The notes under the pieces are model-generated. The model saw nothing but the letters and a program-made list of their open reading frames with translations. It made no database searches and was not told the DNA's origin. Position numbers and translations under genes: made by a program. This document shows positions 32,732 to 41,674 of a stretch of 64,000 bases of DNA, piece after piece. The stretch comes from Devosia sp. Root685. Its GTDB lineage: Bacteria > Pseudomonadota > Alphaproteobacteria > Rhizobiales > Devosiaceae. The first letter of the stretch is position 1. Each line of letters begins with the position of its first letter. Location of the stretch: positions 247,903 through 311,902 of the forward strand of contig NZ_LMHK01000004.1 of NCBI RefSeq assembly GCF_001427875.1, read 5' to 3'.

Positions 32732-33940
32732 ATGAGCATTGCGCTGAACCTCGACCATTCGACCGCCATCCGCCCGCAAGCGGCGGCAAGGCCGTCGCTG
32801 ATCGGCCTCTCCAAGGCGCAACTCGCCGAAGCGCTCGTCACCCATGACGTGGTGGGCGAAAAGGAAGGCCGCATGCGCTCGAGCCAGCTCTGGAACTGGC
32901 TCTATGTGAACGGGGTCACCGATTTCGACCGCATGACCAATGTGGCAAAGCCAGTGCGCCAAAAACTGGCCGATACATTTATTCTCGATCGCCCGGAAAT
33001 CGTCACCGAGCAGGTTTCGGTCGATGGCACGCGAAAGTGGCTGTTCCGCTTCCGCGATCCGCAAAACCCGAACTTTCCGGCCGTCGAGGTCGAAACCGTC
33101 TACATCCCCGAATCCGATCGCGGAACACTTTGTGTCTCTTCCCAAGTGGGCTGCACGCTGACGTGCTCGTTCTGCCATACGGGCACGCAAAAGCTGGTGC
33201 GCAACCTGACGGCGGGTGAAATTCTGGGCCAGATCCTCATGGCCCGCGAACGCCTCGGCGATTTTCCCGGCGGTTCGCGCCCCGACGATGGCGGCCTCGT
33301 GCCCGGTGGCGAAAGCCGCGCCATCACCAATATCGTGATGATGGGTATGGGCGAGCCGCTCTACAATTACGACAATGTCAAAAGCGCCCTGCTGATTGCC
33401 TCGGCCGGCGACGGCATGTCGATCTCCAAGCGCCGCATCACGCTCTCAACCTCCGGCGTCGTGCCCTATATCGAGCCGACCGGCCGCGAGATCGACGTTA
33501 TGCTGGCCATTTCCCTCCACGCCGTGCGCGACGATCTGCGCGACGTGCTGGTGCCGATCAACAAGAAGTGGCCGCTGAAAGACCTGCTCGAAGCCTGCCG
33601 CAATTATCCCGGCCTCTCCAACTCGCGCCGCATCACCTTCGAATACGTGATGCTCGACGGCATTAACGACAGCGACGCCGAAGCCAAGGAACTGGTGCGC
33701 CTCCTCGCCGGCATTCCGGCCAAGATCAACCTGATCCCCTTCAACCCCTGGCCGGGCTCAAACTACGGCACTTCGCCCTCAAGCCGCATCGAGCGCTTCG
33801 CCGACATCGTCAACCGCGCCGGCTACGCCAGCCCCGTCCGCACCCCCCGCGGCCGCGACATTTTTGCAGCGTGCGGCCAGCTCAAGAGCGAAAGCGAACG
33901 GCTAAGCAAGAAGGACCGCGACGCGCTGGCGGGTGTGTGA
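32732..33940 (+). CDS. rlmN: dual-specificity RNA methyltransferase RlmN
   Basis: A 402-aa radical-SAM enzyme that makes C2-methyladenosine at 23S rRNA A2503 and in some tRNAs. [13 protein letters not shown] near residue 145 is the CxxxCxxC cluster site. [15 protein letters not shown] follows, and FAACGQL near residue 380 holds the Cys that forms the methyl-carrying adduct. The start at 32732 gives a normal N-terminus; a further in-frame ATG-like start upstream lies in the repeat-derived region. The stop and the start of the VOC gene share one base (TGATG). Confidence 0.96.
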   Translation: MSIALNLDHSTAIRPQAAARPSLIGLSKAQLAEALVTHDVVGEKEGRMRSSQLWNWLYVNGVTDFDRMTNVAKPVRQKLADTFILDRPEIVTEQVSVDGTRKWLFRFRDPQNPNFPAVEVETVYIPESDRGTLCVSSQVGCTLTCSFCHTGTQKLVRNLTAGEILGQILMARERLGDFPGGSRPDDGGLVPGGESRAITNIVMMGMGEPLYNYDNVKSALLIASAGDGMSISKRRITLSTSGVVPYIEPTGREIDVMLAISLHAVRDDLRDVLVPINKKWPLKDLLEACRNYPGLSNSRRITFEYVMLDGINDSDAEAKELVRLLAGIPAKINLIPFNPWPGSNYGTSPSSRIERFADIVNRAGYASPVRTPRGRDIFAACGQLKSESERLSKKDRDALAGV

Positions 33941-34338
33941 TGCAGCCGCTGGTTCCCGAACTTGCCGTTTCCAATATTGCCGCAAGTCGCCGCTTCTATT
34001 GCGACATCATCGGGTTTTCCGTCCTTTATGACCGCCCCGAAGAGGGCTTTGCCTATCTTCACCTCGGGCAAGCCGAACTGATGCTGGACCAGATCGGGAT
34101 GGGGCGGGACTGGGTGACGGCTCCGCTCGTTGCGCCACTTGGACGTGGTGTGAATTTCCAGATTGCGGTTGAAGGTTTGGACGCGGTCCTCGATCGCCTT
34201 GCGACCGTGTCTCTTCCTCTGTTCGTTCCGGTCGAGACGAAAACCTACGGCACTGCTTCTGACGCGATCACCCAACGCCAATTTTGCGTTCAGGACCCGG
34301 ACGGCTATCTGTTACGGCTTTTCGAACAACAAGCGTGA
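33940..34338 (+). CDS. VOC (glyoxalase/bleomycin-resistance) family protein
   Basis: A 132-aa protein of the vicinal oxygen chelate fold: VPELAVSNIAASRRFYCDIIGF at the N-terminus, EEGFAYLHLGQAELMLDQ, and CVQDPDGYLLRLFEQ at the C-terminus, which fits bleomycin-resistance-type members that bind rather than transform a ligand. The actual ligand is unknown. It is coupled to rlmN (TGATG). It is convergent with rlmJ with 12 bases between the stops. Confidence 0.9.
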   Translation: MQPLVPELAVSNIAASRRFYCDIIGFSVLYDRPEEGFAYLHLGQAELMLDQIGMGRDWVTAPLVAPLGRGVNFQIAVEGLDAVLDRLATVSLPLFVPVETKTYGTASDAITQRQFCVQDPDGYLLRLFEQQA

Positions 34339-34350
34339 CCGAAGGGACGG

Positions 34351-35199
34351 CTACTCCCCCGCCACCCAATCAATCGTCCAACGCCCCCTACCCTCGTCGC
34401 CTAACACCTCGGCGAGCACGGGCATCAGGACCCGCATCTCCTCTTCGAGGACGAAGGGCGGATTGATGACGATCATGCCGGTGCCATGCAGACGCGGCGG
34501 CTCCGAAGGCTGACGGATGGTCAGCTCAAGCTTCAGGATTTTGGGAATACCTGATGCCTGCAGCATGGCGACGAACTTATCCACGTCCTCCGCATCCTTG
34601 ATAGGATACCACAGGGCATAGAGCCCAGTAGGCCAACGCTTATGAGCTTTGATCAGGTTCTGCGCCATGCGCTCGAATTCGTTCCGCTCTTCGAAGGGCG
34701 GATCGATAAGCACGAGGCCGCGCTTTTCCTTAGGCGGCAAATGCGTGCCGAGAGCTTGCCAACCATCGACATGAGTAACGCGGACCTGAAAATCGCCGGC
34801 AAAGTTTTCGCGCAGGGCCTCAACGTCGACCGGGTGCAGTTCGAGCGCCATCAGGCGATCCTGCTGCCGCAGCATTTGGCGCGTGATCAGCGGCGAGCCG
34901 GGATAGAAACGCAGCTCGCCATCGGGATTCTGCGCCCAGACAGCGTCGAGGTACGGCGCGAGGAGAGCCTGTGCGGACTTGGGCAAATCGCGCTCGACCA
35001 GACGGCCGATGCCCTCCACCCACTCGCCGGTCTTTTCCGCCGCGGCGCCCTTGAGATCATAAAGCCCGACGCCGGCATGCGTGTCGATGACCCGAAACGG
35101 CGCATCCTTTCGCATCAGGTAAGCCAGAAGGCGCATAAGAATGGTGTGCTTGACCACATCGGCAAAATTGCCGGCGTGAAAGACGTGACGATAGTTCAT
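34351..35199 (-). CDS. rlmJ: 23S rRNA (adenine-2030-N6)-methyltransferase RlmJ
   Basis: A 282-aa methyltransferase. MNYRHVFHAGNFADVVKH is the family's N-terminal signature. VIDTHAGVGLYDL is the SAM-binding loop, and VLIDPPFEERNEF is the DPPF catalytic motif. It methylates N6 of A2030 in 23S rRNA. The ATG shares one base with the stop of the upstream LysE-type gene (TGATG), so it is translated from the Lrp-LysE transcript or an internal promoter. A longer frame across the LysE gene is an artefact. Confidence 0.95.
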   Translation of the reverse strand: MNYRHVFHAGNFADVVKHTILMRLLAYLMRKDAPFRVIDTHAGVGLYDLKGAAAEKTGEWVEGIGRLVERDLPKSAQALLAPYLDAVWAQNPDGELRFYPGSPLITRQMLRQQDRLMALELHPVDVEALRENFAGDFQVRVTHVDGWQALGTHLPPKEKRGLVLIDPPFEERNEFERMAQNLIKAHKRWPTGLYALWYPIKDAEDVDKFVAMLQASGIPKILKLELTIRQPSEPPRLHGTGMIVINPPFVLEEEMRVLMPVLAEVLGDEGRGRWTIDWVAGE

Positions 35200-35846
35200 C
35201 AGTGCCGCGCCTGTGCCGTGAGGATGGTGGCAGCGAAGGCGGTGAAGATCGCTGCAAAGCTCCAATTGAGGATGCGCTCGACCCATTTGCTGCGCTTGAA
35301 TGCGGCGGCCAGCCAATCGGCCGCGAGCACGGTGACGAGCCCGAGGGGAATCGACAGCAGCACGAATTCGAAGCCCAGAAAGAAGAGTTTTGAGGTCGCG
35401 CCCGGATCGTGCGCATCGACGAATTGGGGAAGGAAGGTCACGAAGAACAAAACAACCTTGGGATTGAGCAGGTTGATGCCGAGCCCGGTCATAAAACTCT
35501 GTCGCACGGTCGGTGGCTTCTTCGCCGCCTCGGCGATCCGAAGGCCGCCACCATGCACGATGGCCTGATAGGCGAGCCACAGGAGATAAAGCGCCCCGAC
35601 GATCTTGAGGGCCCAAAAGAGCGGCGGAGCCGCAATGATCAGCACCGAAATCCCAAAAGCCACGAGCGTCGTATGCACCAGAATGCCCGCCATTGCTCCG
35701 AACATGGCCGCGACGCCATGAGCGCGGCCATAGTTGATGGCGCGGCTCAGTTGCAGCGCCATATCGGGTCCCGGCGTGATGGCCAGGATAATGGTCGCCA
35801 GCGCGAAGGCCAGGATGATGGGCAGATCAGGGATGAAGGCGGACAT
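35199..35846 (-). CDS. LysE/RhtB-family amino-acid exporter
   Basis: A 215-aa inner-membrane protein with about six helices. The N-terminal TIILAITPGPDMALQLSRAI carries the P-G-P-D/N family motif; GLGINLLNPKVVLFFVTFLPQF near residue 120 is the second signature. RhtB-type members export threonine, homoserine, leucine or similar. It lies directly downstream of an Lrp/AsnC regulator on the same strand, which probably controls it, as in many alphaproteobacteria. Confidence 0.92.
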   Translation of the reverse strand: MSAFIPDLPIILAFALATIILAITPGPDMALQLSRAINYGRAHGVAAMFGAMAGILVHTTLVAFGISVLIIAAPPLFWALKIVGALYLLWLAYQAIVHGGGLRIAEAAKKPPTVRQSFMTGLGINLLNPKVVLFFVTFLPQFVDAHDPGATSKLFFLGFEFVLLSIPLGLVTVLAADWLAAAFKRSKWVERILNWSFAAIFTAFAATILTAQARH

Positions 35847-35915
35847 TGAGTGTTTGGCCTTGAAACGGCGGAGCGTTGAACCGGTATGGCACTATGCGCG
35901 TGCACTGAACAGACT

Positions 35916-36383
35916 TCAGCCCAGTGGCAACTCAAAACTGCGCTTGATCGTCTCCATCGGCACATCGGTCTTGACGCTCTGCACGCTGGGAATACGCATG
36001 AGATGGTCCGATTGAAAGCGCCAATAGGCGTGGAGGTCGGTGGTCACGATGCGCATGATCGCATCGCATTCGCCCGTGGTCAGATAGCACTCCGCCACTT
36101 CGGGGTATTTTTGCACTGTTTCGGCGAACTGGTTCGTTGTCTCAGCATCTTGGGTCTTGAACCATATACGGGCAAAAACCGTCAATCCCAGGCCCAGTTT
36201 CTGGCCGTTGAGCACCGCGACATATTGATCGATGACGCCATTTTCTTCGAGCAGTTTCACCCGGCGCAAACATGGCGACGGAGAGAGCCCAACTTCATTG
36301 GCCAATTCCACATTGGACATGCGGCCATTGCGCTGCAATGCTCTCAAAATGCGGCGGTCGATAGCGTCGAACATTTCTGGCAT
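35916..36383 (-). CDS. Lrp/AsnC family transcriptional regulator
   Basis: A 155-aa regulator. The N-terminal winged helix-turn-helix contains [46 protein letters not shown], of which SPSPCLRRV is the recognition helix. The C-terminal RAM domain contains [13 protein letters not shown], the usual ligand-sensing turn. It likely senses an amino acid and controls the LysE-type exporter 69 bases downstream. ATG 36383 has AGGG upstream; an internal ATG at 36374 is possible. It is divergent from argG. Confidence 0.93.
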   Translation of the reverse strand: MPEMFDAIDRRILRALQRNGRMSNVELANEVGLSPSPCLRRVKLLEENGVIDQYVAVLNGQKLGLGLTVFARIWFKTQDAETTNQFAETVQKYPEVAECYLTTGECDAIMRIVTTDLHAYWRFQSDHLMRIPSVQSVKTDVPMETIKRSFELPLG

Positions 36384-36508
36384 TTTTGGCGACCCTGCGC
36401 AGAGAAATTGGCACAATCTGCCATAAAATGACAAATATGTGCGATGATCGCAAGATCATTGCGCTCATTCCAGCCTATCCTGTCAGCATAAAATCTTGGG
36501 ACGACATC

Positions 36509-37732
36509 ATGGCGAATGAAATCAAGAAGGTCGTGCTGGCCTATTCGGGCGGGCTCGACACCTCCATCATCCTCAAATGGCTGCAAGAGACCTATAATTG
36601 CGAGGTGGTGACCTTCACCGCCGACCTCGGTCAGGGCGAAGAGCTTGAGCCGGCGCGCAAAAAGGCCGAGATGTTCGGCATCAAAGACATCCGCATCGAG
36701 GACCTGCGCGAAGAATTCGTGCGTGACTTCGTCTTCCCCATGTTCCGCGCCAATACCGTCTATGAAGGCCAGTACCTGCTCGGCACCTCGATCGCCCGCC
36801 CGCTGATCGCCAAGCGCCTCGTCGAAATCGCCCAGGAAACCGGCGCCGACGCCATTTCCCATGGCGCCACCGGCAAGGGCAATGACCAGGTCCGCTTCGA
36901 ATTGACCGCCAATGCGCTCGACCCTTCCATCAAGGTCATCGCCCCCTGGCGCGAGTGGGATCTCCGCAGCCGCACCCAGCTCCTCGAATATGCCGAGCGT
37001 AACCAGATTCCGATCGCCAAGGACAAGCGGGGTGAAGCGCCGTTTTCGGTTGACGCCAACCTCCTCCACACCTCGTCCGAAGGCATGGTCCTGGAAGATC
37101 CCGCCGTGCCGGCTCCCGACTATGTCGCCCAGCGCACCGTGGACCCCGAAAAGGCCCCAAACGAGCCCGAAATCATCACCATCGGCTACGAAAAGGGCGA
37201 CCCGGTTTCGATCAACGGGGTCAAGCTTAGCCCAGCAGCGCTTCTCACCAAGCTCAACGAGCTCGGCGGCAAGCACGGCGTCGGCCGTCTCGATCTCGTT
37301 GAAAACCGCTTCGTCGGCATGAAATCGCGCGGCCTCTACGAAACGCCCGGCGGCTCTATCCTCCTCGTCGCCCACCGGGGCATCGAATCGATCACCCTTG
37401 ACCGCGGCGAAGCTCACCTCAAGGATGAGCTGATGCCAAAGTATGCCGAGCTGATCTACAACGGCTTCTGGTTCTCGCCCGAACGCGAAATGCTGCAGGC
37501 GCTGATCGACAAGAGCCAGGAATATGTCTCCGGCGAAGTCACCGTCAAACTCTACAAGGGCTCGGCATCAGTCATCGCCCGGTCTTCGGCCAATTCGCTC
37601 TATTCGATGGACCTCGTCACTTTCGAAGAAGGCGCCGTGGCCTATGACCACAAGGACGCCGAGGGCTTTATCCGCCTCAACGGCCTACGCCTCAAAACCT
37701 GGGCTGCTCGCAACAAGAAGGCGAACGGCTGA
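36509..37732 (+). CDS. argG: argininosuccinate synthase
   Basis: A 407-aa cytoplasmic enzyme joining citrulline and aspartate with [21 protein letters not shown] at the N-terminus is the ATP pyrophosphatase loop. [27 protein letters not shown] and [14 protein letters not shown] are further family signatures. The start at 36509 gives the standard N-terminus. The stop shares a base with the following CPT-like gene (TGATG). The divergent neighbour is the Lrp gene; whether Lrp acts on argG is unknown. Confidence 0.97.
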   Translation: MANEIKKVVLAYSGGLDTSIILKWLQETYNCEVVTFTADLGQGEELEPARKKAEMFGIKDIRIEDLREEFVRDFVFPMFRANTVYEGQYLLGTSIARPLIAKRLVEIAQETGADAISHGATGKGNDQVRFELTANALDPSIKVIAPWREWDLRSRTQLLEYAERNQIPIAKDKRGEAPFSVDANLLHTSSEGMVLEDPAVPAPDYVAQRTVDPEKAPNEPEIITIGYEKGDPVSINGVKLSPAALLTKLNELGGKHGVGRLDLVENRFVGMKSRGLYETPGGSILLVAHRGIESITLDRGEAHLKDELMPKYAELIYNGFWFSPEREMLQALIDKSQEYVSGEVTVKLYKGSASVIARSSANSLYSMDLVTFEEGAVAYDHKDAEGFIRLNGLRLKTWAARNKKANG

Positions 37733-38376
37733 TGGCTCCTGACGACGCACCGCGCATTGGGCGCGTCGTCATTCTCAATGGCGCGCCGCGCTCGGGCAAA
37801 TCCAGTCTTGCCCGAGCCATTCAGGAAAGCGTGCCCGGCACCTGGCTCAATACCGGTGTCGATAGTTTTATGGCGACCTTGCCACCCAAGCTTATGCCAG
37901 GCATCGGCCTTCGCCCCGGCGGCGAGCGGCCCGATCTGGAACCGGCCGTTGCAGCGCTCTATGATCTCCTATTCGCAACCATCCGCCTTCAGGCCGAAGC
38001 CGGTTTCGACGTCGTGGCCGATCTCGGCCTGCACGCGGACTATTCTGTTCCTCTGGGCGTTCTCGAACGGGCGGCGGCCATTCTTGGCCCATTGAAGCCC
38101 TTGTTCGTCGGCGTGGACTGCGACCTCGATGAGATCATGCACCGCCGCAATGCCGACCCACAGGGCGGCTTTTACGCCACCGGAGAGACGGCACCACCGC
38201 CGGTGCTGCGCTGGCAGGACGCGGTGCATCGCGGCAAGACCTATGATCTGCGCCTCGACATGGGGCGGCTTAGCCCCGAAGCCGGCGCGCGGCAGGTTGC
38301 CGACCTCCTTGCCAATCCCCCGCTCCAGCCCATTCTGGCGATCCTGGGCCCGAATTCATTCGCGTCATCGATTTAA
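37732..38376 (+). CDS. chloramphenicol-phosphotransferase-like kinase
   Basis: A 214-aa P-loop protein: VVILNGAPRSGKSSLARAIQ is Walker A, LNTGVDSFMATLPP matches the segment that holds the catalytic Asp of chloramphenicol 3-O-phosphotransferase, and FVGVDCDLDEIMHRRNADPQGG resembles the lid region. The true substrate is unknown; this family is common where chloramphenicol is not an issue. The start overlaps the argG stop (TGATG), an uncommon but clear coupling to arginine synthesis. The stop lies inside a CtrA-type site. Confidence 0.86.
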   Translation: MAPDDAPRIGRVVILNGAPRSGKSSLARAIQESVPGTWLNTGVDSFMATLPPKLMPGIGLRPGGERPDLEPAVAALYDLLFATIRLQAEAGFDVVADLGLHADYSVPLGVLERAAAILGPLKPLFVGVDCDLDEIMHRRNADPQGGFYATGETAPPPVLRWQDAVHRGKTYDLRLDMGRLSPEAGARQVADLLANPPLQPILAILGPNSFASSI

Positions 38377-38387
38377 GCCTGCGTTAA
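38373..38387 (+). promoter_or_regulatory. CtrA-type site (TTAA-N7-TTAA)
   Basis: TTAA at 38373-38376, seven bases, TTAA at 38384-38387, upstream of the PAS-GGDEF-EAL gene. The first TTAA contains the TAA stop of the preceding gene. With the start at 38440 the site is about 53 bases upstream, comparable with the other CtrA-type sites in the window. Confidence 0.5.
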
Positions 38388-38439
38388 GCCCATGCCTTTA
38401 GCTTCACCAAAGCGTCATGAAGGCAATGACACTGAGGGG

Positions 38440-40554
38440 ATGATGGGGGATTTGGACGCTGGCACGACCGACGTCGCTGATGCGCTGCTGCTCGATGCGG
38501 CGCTGGAAAACATCCCCTATGGTTTTTGTGTCTGGTCGCCGCAATTCCGGCTGGTCATGTGGAACAAGAACTATCGCGAGTTCTATGGCTTTTCCGAAGA
38601 CGCAATAAAGAAGGGCATGACGCTCGAGGAGGTGGTTCACCTCTCCCACAAGCTTGGCAATCACCCCGGCCAGAGCCCCGATGCCTTCTACGAGGCCTAT
38701 ACGAGCGACCTGCTTTCCAATCGCGGCGGCATGCGCACCAAGAGCCAGGAAGTGGTCTATGGCGGCCGCATCGTCGAAACCGCCCATGTCTACTCGGAAA
38801 AACTCGGCTGGGTGGTGACGCATGAAGACGTCACCGACGAAATCCAGATGTCCGAGACGGTGCAGAAGCGCAAGCTCGAGCTGGAGCGCCAGAATATCCG
38901 GCTTGATGCGGCCGTGAATAACATTTCCATCGGCCTTTGCATGATGGACGCCAAGGGGCGTCTCGTCATCTGCAACGAGCCCTATGCGCGCATCTATAAT
39001 CTGCCCGAAAATTTCGTACGGCCCGGCGCGCAGCTCGAAGACATTCTGGGGCATCTGTTCGACGAGGGCATGAGCGCCGGCGGCGCGCGCGAAGACTATA
39101 TTCTCTGGCGCCGCGACGTCATTGCCAAGCGCGAATATGGCAAGAACATCCACGAGCTCAATGGCCGCATCATCCTGATGCAGCACCATCCGATGAAGGA
39201 TGGCGGCTGGGTATCGACGCATGAGGACATTACCGAGCAGCGGCAGAACGAGGCGCGTATCCACCATCTTGCCCGCCACGATGCGCTGACCGACCTGCCC
39301 AACCGCGCCGAATTCCTCGAGGAAATGGCGCGCACCGAGGCCGGTTTGAAGCGCGGTGAAATGGCCGCCGTACTCTATATCGACCTCGACCATTTCAAGG
39401 CCGTCAACGACACGCTCGGCCATGCCGTGGGCGACGAGGTTATCAAACAGGCCGCCGTGCGCCTTTGGGGCACGACGCGGGAAAGCGATCTGCTCGCCCG
39501 GCTTGGCGGCGACGAATTCGCGCTGCTGCTGCGCCCGATCGAGAGCGCCGATGCCGCCGCCCGCATTGCCGACCGCATCATCAAGGCCATGGGCGCACCC
39601 ATGAACATTAGAGGTCAGCAGATCGAAATCGGCGCCAGCGTCGGCATCGCTGTCGGACCCGGCGATGGCCTGACCACCGATACACTGGTCAAGAATGCCG
39701 ACCTGGCGCTCTATAAGGCCAAAAGCGAAGGCCGCTCGACCTACCATTTTTTCGAAACCGGCATGGATGCCGAACTGCAGCACCGGCGCCTGATCGAGGC
39801 GGGCCTGCGCCTGGCGCTGAACCGCAACGAATTCCGCCTGATGTACCAGCCCCTGCTTGGCCTGGCGGAAAACCGGGTGACCTGCGTCGAAGCCCTGCTG
39901 CGCTGGGATTTTGAGGGCCGCACCGTATCACCGGCCGAATTCGTGCCCGTGGCCGAGGATACCGGGCTGATCTCTGCCATCGGCCAATGGGTGCTCAACG
40001 AGGCCTGCGCCACGGCGGCGAACTGGCCCAAAACCGTGCGCATCGCCGTCAATCTTTCGCCGGTGCAATTCCGCCAGCGCGACCTTGTCGCCCAGGTGCG
40101 CCGGGCACTCAGCAATGCGCGGCTCGATCCGAGCCGGCTCGAACTCGAAATCACCGAAAGCCTGCTGCTGGCCGAAAGCGAATCGACCCTCAAGGCGCTC
40201 CACGAACTGCGCGCCATGGGCGTGCGCATTTCCATGGACGATTTCGGTACCGGCTATTCCTCGCTTTCCTATCTGCGCAGTTTTCCCTTCGACAAGATCA
40301 AGATCGACCGCTCCTTCATTCGCGATCTGGCGAGCCGGGCCGATAGCCAGGCGATTATCCGCGCCGTGATTGGGCTCGGACAGTCGCTCGGCATGTCCAC
40401 CACCGTGGAGGGGGTCGAAACCGAAGAGCAGCTCTCGCTGGTGCGCGCCCAGGGCGTTTCCGAGGTCCAGGGCTTTTTGTTCTCTCCTCCCATTTCAGAC
40501 ACGGCGCTGGCCGATCTGCTCGACGCCGAGATTGCCCTCGCCAAAGCCTCCTGA
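38440..40554 (+). CDS. PAS-PAS-GGDEF-EAL cyclic di-GMP protein
   Basis: A 704-aa cytoplasmic protein without membrane segments. Two PAS_7-like domains (about residues 10-125 and 140-265; ENIPYGFCVWSPQFRLVMWN and NNISIGLCMMDAKGRLVICN) precede a GGDEF domain (RLGGDEFALLL, intact) and an EAL domain (CVEALLRWDF, then DDFGTGYSSLSYLRSFP and KIDRSFI, apparently intact). It could both make and break c-di-GMP. The start is uncertain: ATG 38440 lies after the CtrA-type site; ATG 38392 is the longest option. Confidence 0.92.
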   Translation: MMGDLDAGTTDVADALLLDAALENIPYGFCVWSPQFRLVMWNKNYREFYGFSEDAIKKGMTLEEVVHLSHKLGNHPGQSPDAFYEAYTSDLLSNRGGMRTKSQEVVYGGRIVETAHVYSEKLGWVVTHEDVTDEIQMSETVQKRKLELERQNIRLDAAVNNISIGLCMMDAKGRLVICNEPYARIYNLPENFVRPGAQLEDILGHLFDEGMSAGGAREDYILWRRDVIAKREYGKNIHELNGRIILMQHHPMKDGGWVSTHEDITEQRQNEARIHHLARHDALTDLPNRAEFLEEMARTEAGLKRGEMAAVLYIDLDHFKAVNDTLGHAVGDEVIKQAAVRLWGTTRESDLLARLGGDEFALLLRPIESADAAARIADRIIKAMGAPMNIRGQQIEIGASVGIAVGPGDGLTTDTLVKNADLALYKAKSEGRSTYHFFETGMDAELQHRRLIEAGLRLALNRNEFRLMYQPLLGLAENRVTCVEALLRWDFEGRTVSPAEFVPVAEDTGLISAIGQWVLNEACATAANWPKTVRIAVNLSPVQFRQRDLVAQVRRALSNARLDPSRLELEITESLLLAESESTLKALHELRAMGVRISMDDFGTGYSSLSYLRSFPFDKIKIDRSFIRDLASRADSQAIIRAVIGLGQSLGMSTTVEGVETEEQLSLVRAQGVSEVQGFLFSPPISDTALADLLDAEIALAKAS

Positions 40555-40605
40555 GCCGTATGCGCGGCACTGCGGGCCAGCGTAGCCGCCAATAGCAAAC
40601 ACCCC

Positions 40606-40885
40606 TGCCCTGCCCGCGTTACCGCGTCAGGTTTTTGCAGGTGGAACGGACCCCGAGGCGCTTTCGCCCCTGAGTATTTTAATTAGTGAGACGAAACCGC
40701 CTCGGGCGCTGATTTTTTGGACAGGACTTTTAGCGGCACTGGATCGCTCGTCGCATGCGGCCAGCCCCCGAACCCACACGGGAACGGTCCCGTGCGCTCA
40801 GCATCCCCGCAGCCGTCCGTCTCGACTCCGTCCCGTGCGGGGAATTTTTGGATCTTACAACGGGATGGAGGGGGCGGGGATAAGT
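40606..40885. repeat. structured intergenic repeat, copy B (inverted relative to copy A)
   Basis: This 280-bp block fills most of the 359-bp gap between the PAS-GGDEF-EAL gene and the DUF3892 gene. It matches the reverse complement of 32247-32603 with small differences, apart from an 80-bp segment missing here. An 83-bp core (40761-40843) is identical. The same hairpins are present: CCCCGAGGCG-type stem (about 40651-40706), CACGGGA-ACGG-TCCCGTG (40776-40793) and a TGCGGGG-type stem. No ORF is conserved between the copies. Confidence 0.85.
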
Positions 40886-40913
40886 AGCTGGGCCGAGGCC
40901 CAGCTAGAATGGT

Positions 40914-41186
40914 CTAGGTGCAGCTTGGAAGAGCCAGAAGATTGTTAGGCTCCAATCCATCCGCAGTAGTTTTCAGGTATTTCTTACCGTTACGGACGGC
41001 CACGATAATCCAAACTGACTCGCTTTTGGCGACAGTCCAGAATTGGTGGGTGCCACTCTCGATGTGATGAATCGCATCGTCCAGCTTCAATTTCCAGCCG
41101 CCCCCGGCGGTTCCACCAATGCTATCGATCCGACGATCACGATCCTGACCATCGGGGATTATGCACGTCACTTGGAAGTCAGACAT
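40914..41186 (-). CDS. DUF3892 domain protein
   Basis: A 90-aa protein matching the DUF3892 family: FQVTCIIPDGQDRDRRIDSIGG, WKLKLDDAIHHIESGTHQFWTV and NGKKYLKTTADGLEPNNLLALPSC, including the family's final DGxxPNNLLxLPxC. Function unknown; the family often occurs as a solitary accessory gene. GGAG about 8 bases before the ATG supports the start. It lies between repeat copy B and the small-RNA candidate in a region with slightly lower GC than the core genes. Confidence 0.88.
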   Translation of the reverse strand: MSDFQVTCIIPDGQDRDRRIDSIGGTAGGGWKLKLDDAIHHIESGTHQFWTVAKSESVWIIVAVRNGKKYLKTTADGLEPNNLLALPSCT

Positions 41187-41209
41187 AATAGCTCCAATAT
41201 AAGAGCCAG

Positions 41210-41312
41210 ACGGTTGACGACTGAACGCAAAAGGGAGACGTTCAGGTGTACTCGAACTCCCGTTCTGGCGGGTTTCGTACTAGGGCGACGGACGGCAATC
41301 CGTCGCCCTTTT
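41210..41312 (+). ncRNA. candidate small RNA with three hairpins
   Basis: In the 488-bp gap 41187-41674 there is a chain of three stems: CTGAACG/CGTTCAG (41221-41245) with the purine-rich loop CAAAAGGGAGA; an imperfect GTAC..CGAA..CCCG / CGGG..TTCG..TAC stem (about 41248-41281); and a perfect 10-bp GC-rich stem with a T-run (41283-41312). TATAAG at 41198-41203 could be a -10 element, with only a poor -35. The start at 41210 is an estimate. No ORF explains the terminator on this strand. Confidence 0.4.
41283..41312 (+). terminator. strong rho-independent terminator, plus strand
   Basis: GGGCGACGGA, loop CGGCAA, TCCGTCGCCC, then TTTTC. The stem is perfect over 10 bp. No coding gene ends upstream on the plus strand (the nearest, DUF3892, is on the other strand), which is the main argument for a non-coding transcript here. 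Confidence 0.88.
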
Positions 41313-41443
41313 CATTCGTCCCCTGATTCTCCTCGCAGCACAAGAACCGGCAAATTTTAGCGGGGATATCCACTGTGAACTTTGTGAATAGTGGGAATAA
41401 TAGGGACATCAGAATAGACAAACTGACTTGTACGAATGGCAAA

Positions 41444-41470
41444 GGCCCGAGATATCTCCCGGGCCTTCTT
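41444..41470. terminator. GGCCCG/CGGGCC hairpin
   Basis: GGCCCG (41444-41449) and CGGGCC (41460-41465), flanked by AAA and TTCTT. Its arms are nearly the same as those of the hppA terminator 180 bases to the right, so the two look like duplicates. The stretch 41313-41443 shows nothing that I recognise. Confidence 0.5.
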
Positions 41471-41507
41471 CATTTCTGTTTTCATTAGCGTCTTCTCACC
41501 ATCGATT

Positions 41508-41577
41508 GTCACCCCAGACTTGATCCGGGGCCCATCTCCAAAACCTCGAGATGGGTCCCGGCCTTCGCCGGGATGAC
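41508..41577. repeat. short palindromic dispersed repeat
   Basis: A palindrome running from GTCACCCC to GGGATGA: CCGGGGCCCATCTC pairs with GAGATGGGTCCCGG around CAAAACCTC-type sequence. The form (TCACCCCAGACTTGATCCGGGG...CCGGGATGA) is a repeat type that I know from many alphaproteobacterial intergenic regions. Confidence 0.75.
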
Positions 41578-41619
41578 AGTTGGTGGGTGGGCGAGCGACT
41601 TTGGTTAAATCCGATATAC

Positions 41620-41645
41620 AAAAGGCCCGGGATTACTCCCGGGCC
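41620..41645 (-). terminator. terminator of hppA
   Basis: GGCCCGGGA, loop TTAC, TCCCGGGCC (41624-41645), followed on the minus strand by TTTTG. It lies 29 bases after the hppA stop and is oriented for it. Confidence 0.88.
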
Positions 41646-41674
41646 TTCTTAAATTCAGTCCAGACTATGTCTGG

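Noticed and set aside
38404-39783. 459-aa minus-strand ORF
   Set aside because: Antisense to the PAS-GGDEF-EAL gene; no recognisable domain.
41508-41577. Single CRISPR-like palindrome
   Set aside because: Only one unit is present, with no repeat-spacer periodicity and no cas genes; it is a dispersed palindromic repeat. No CRISPR array was found in the window.
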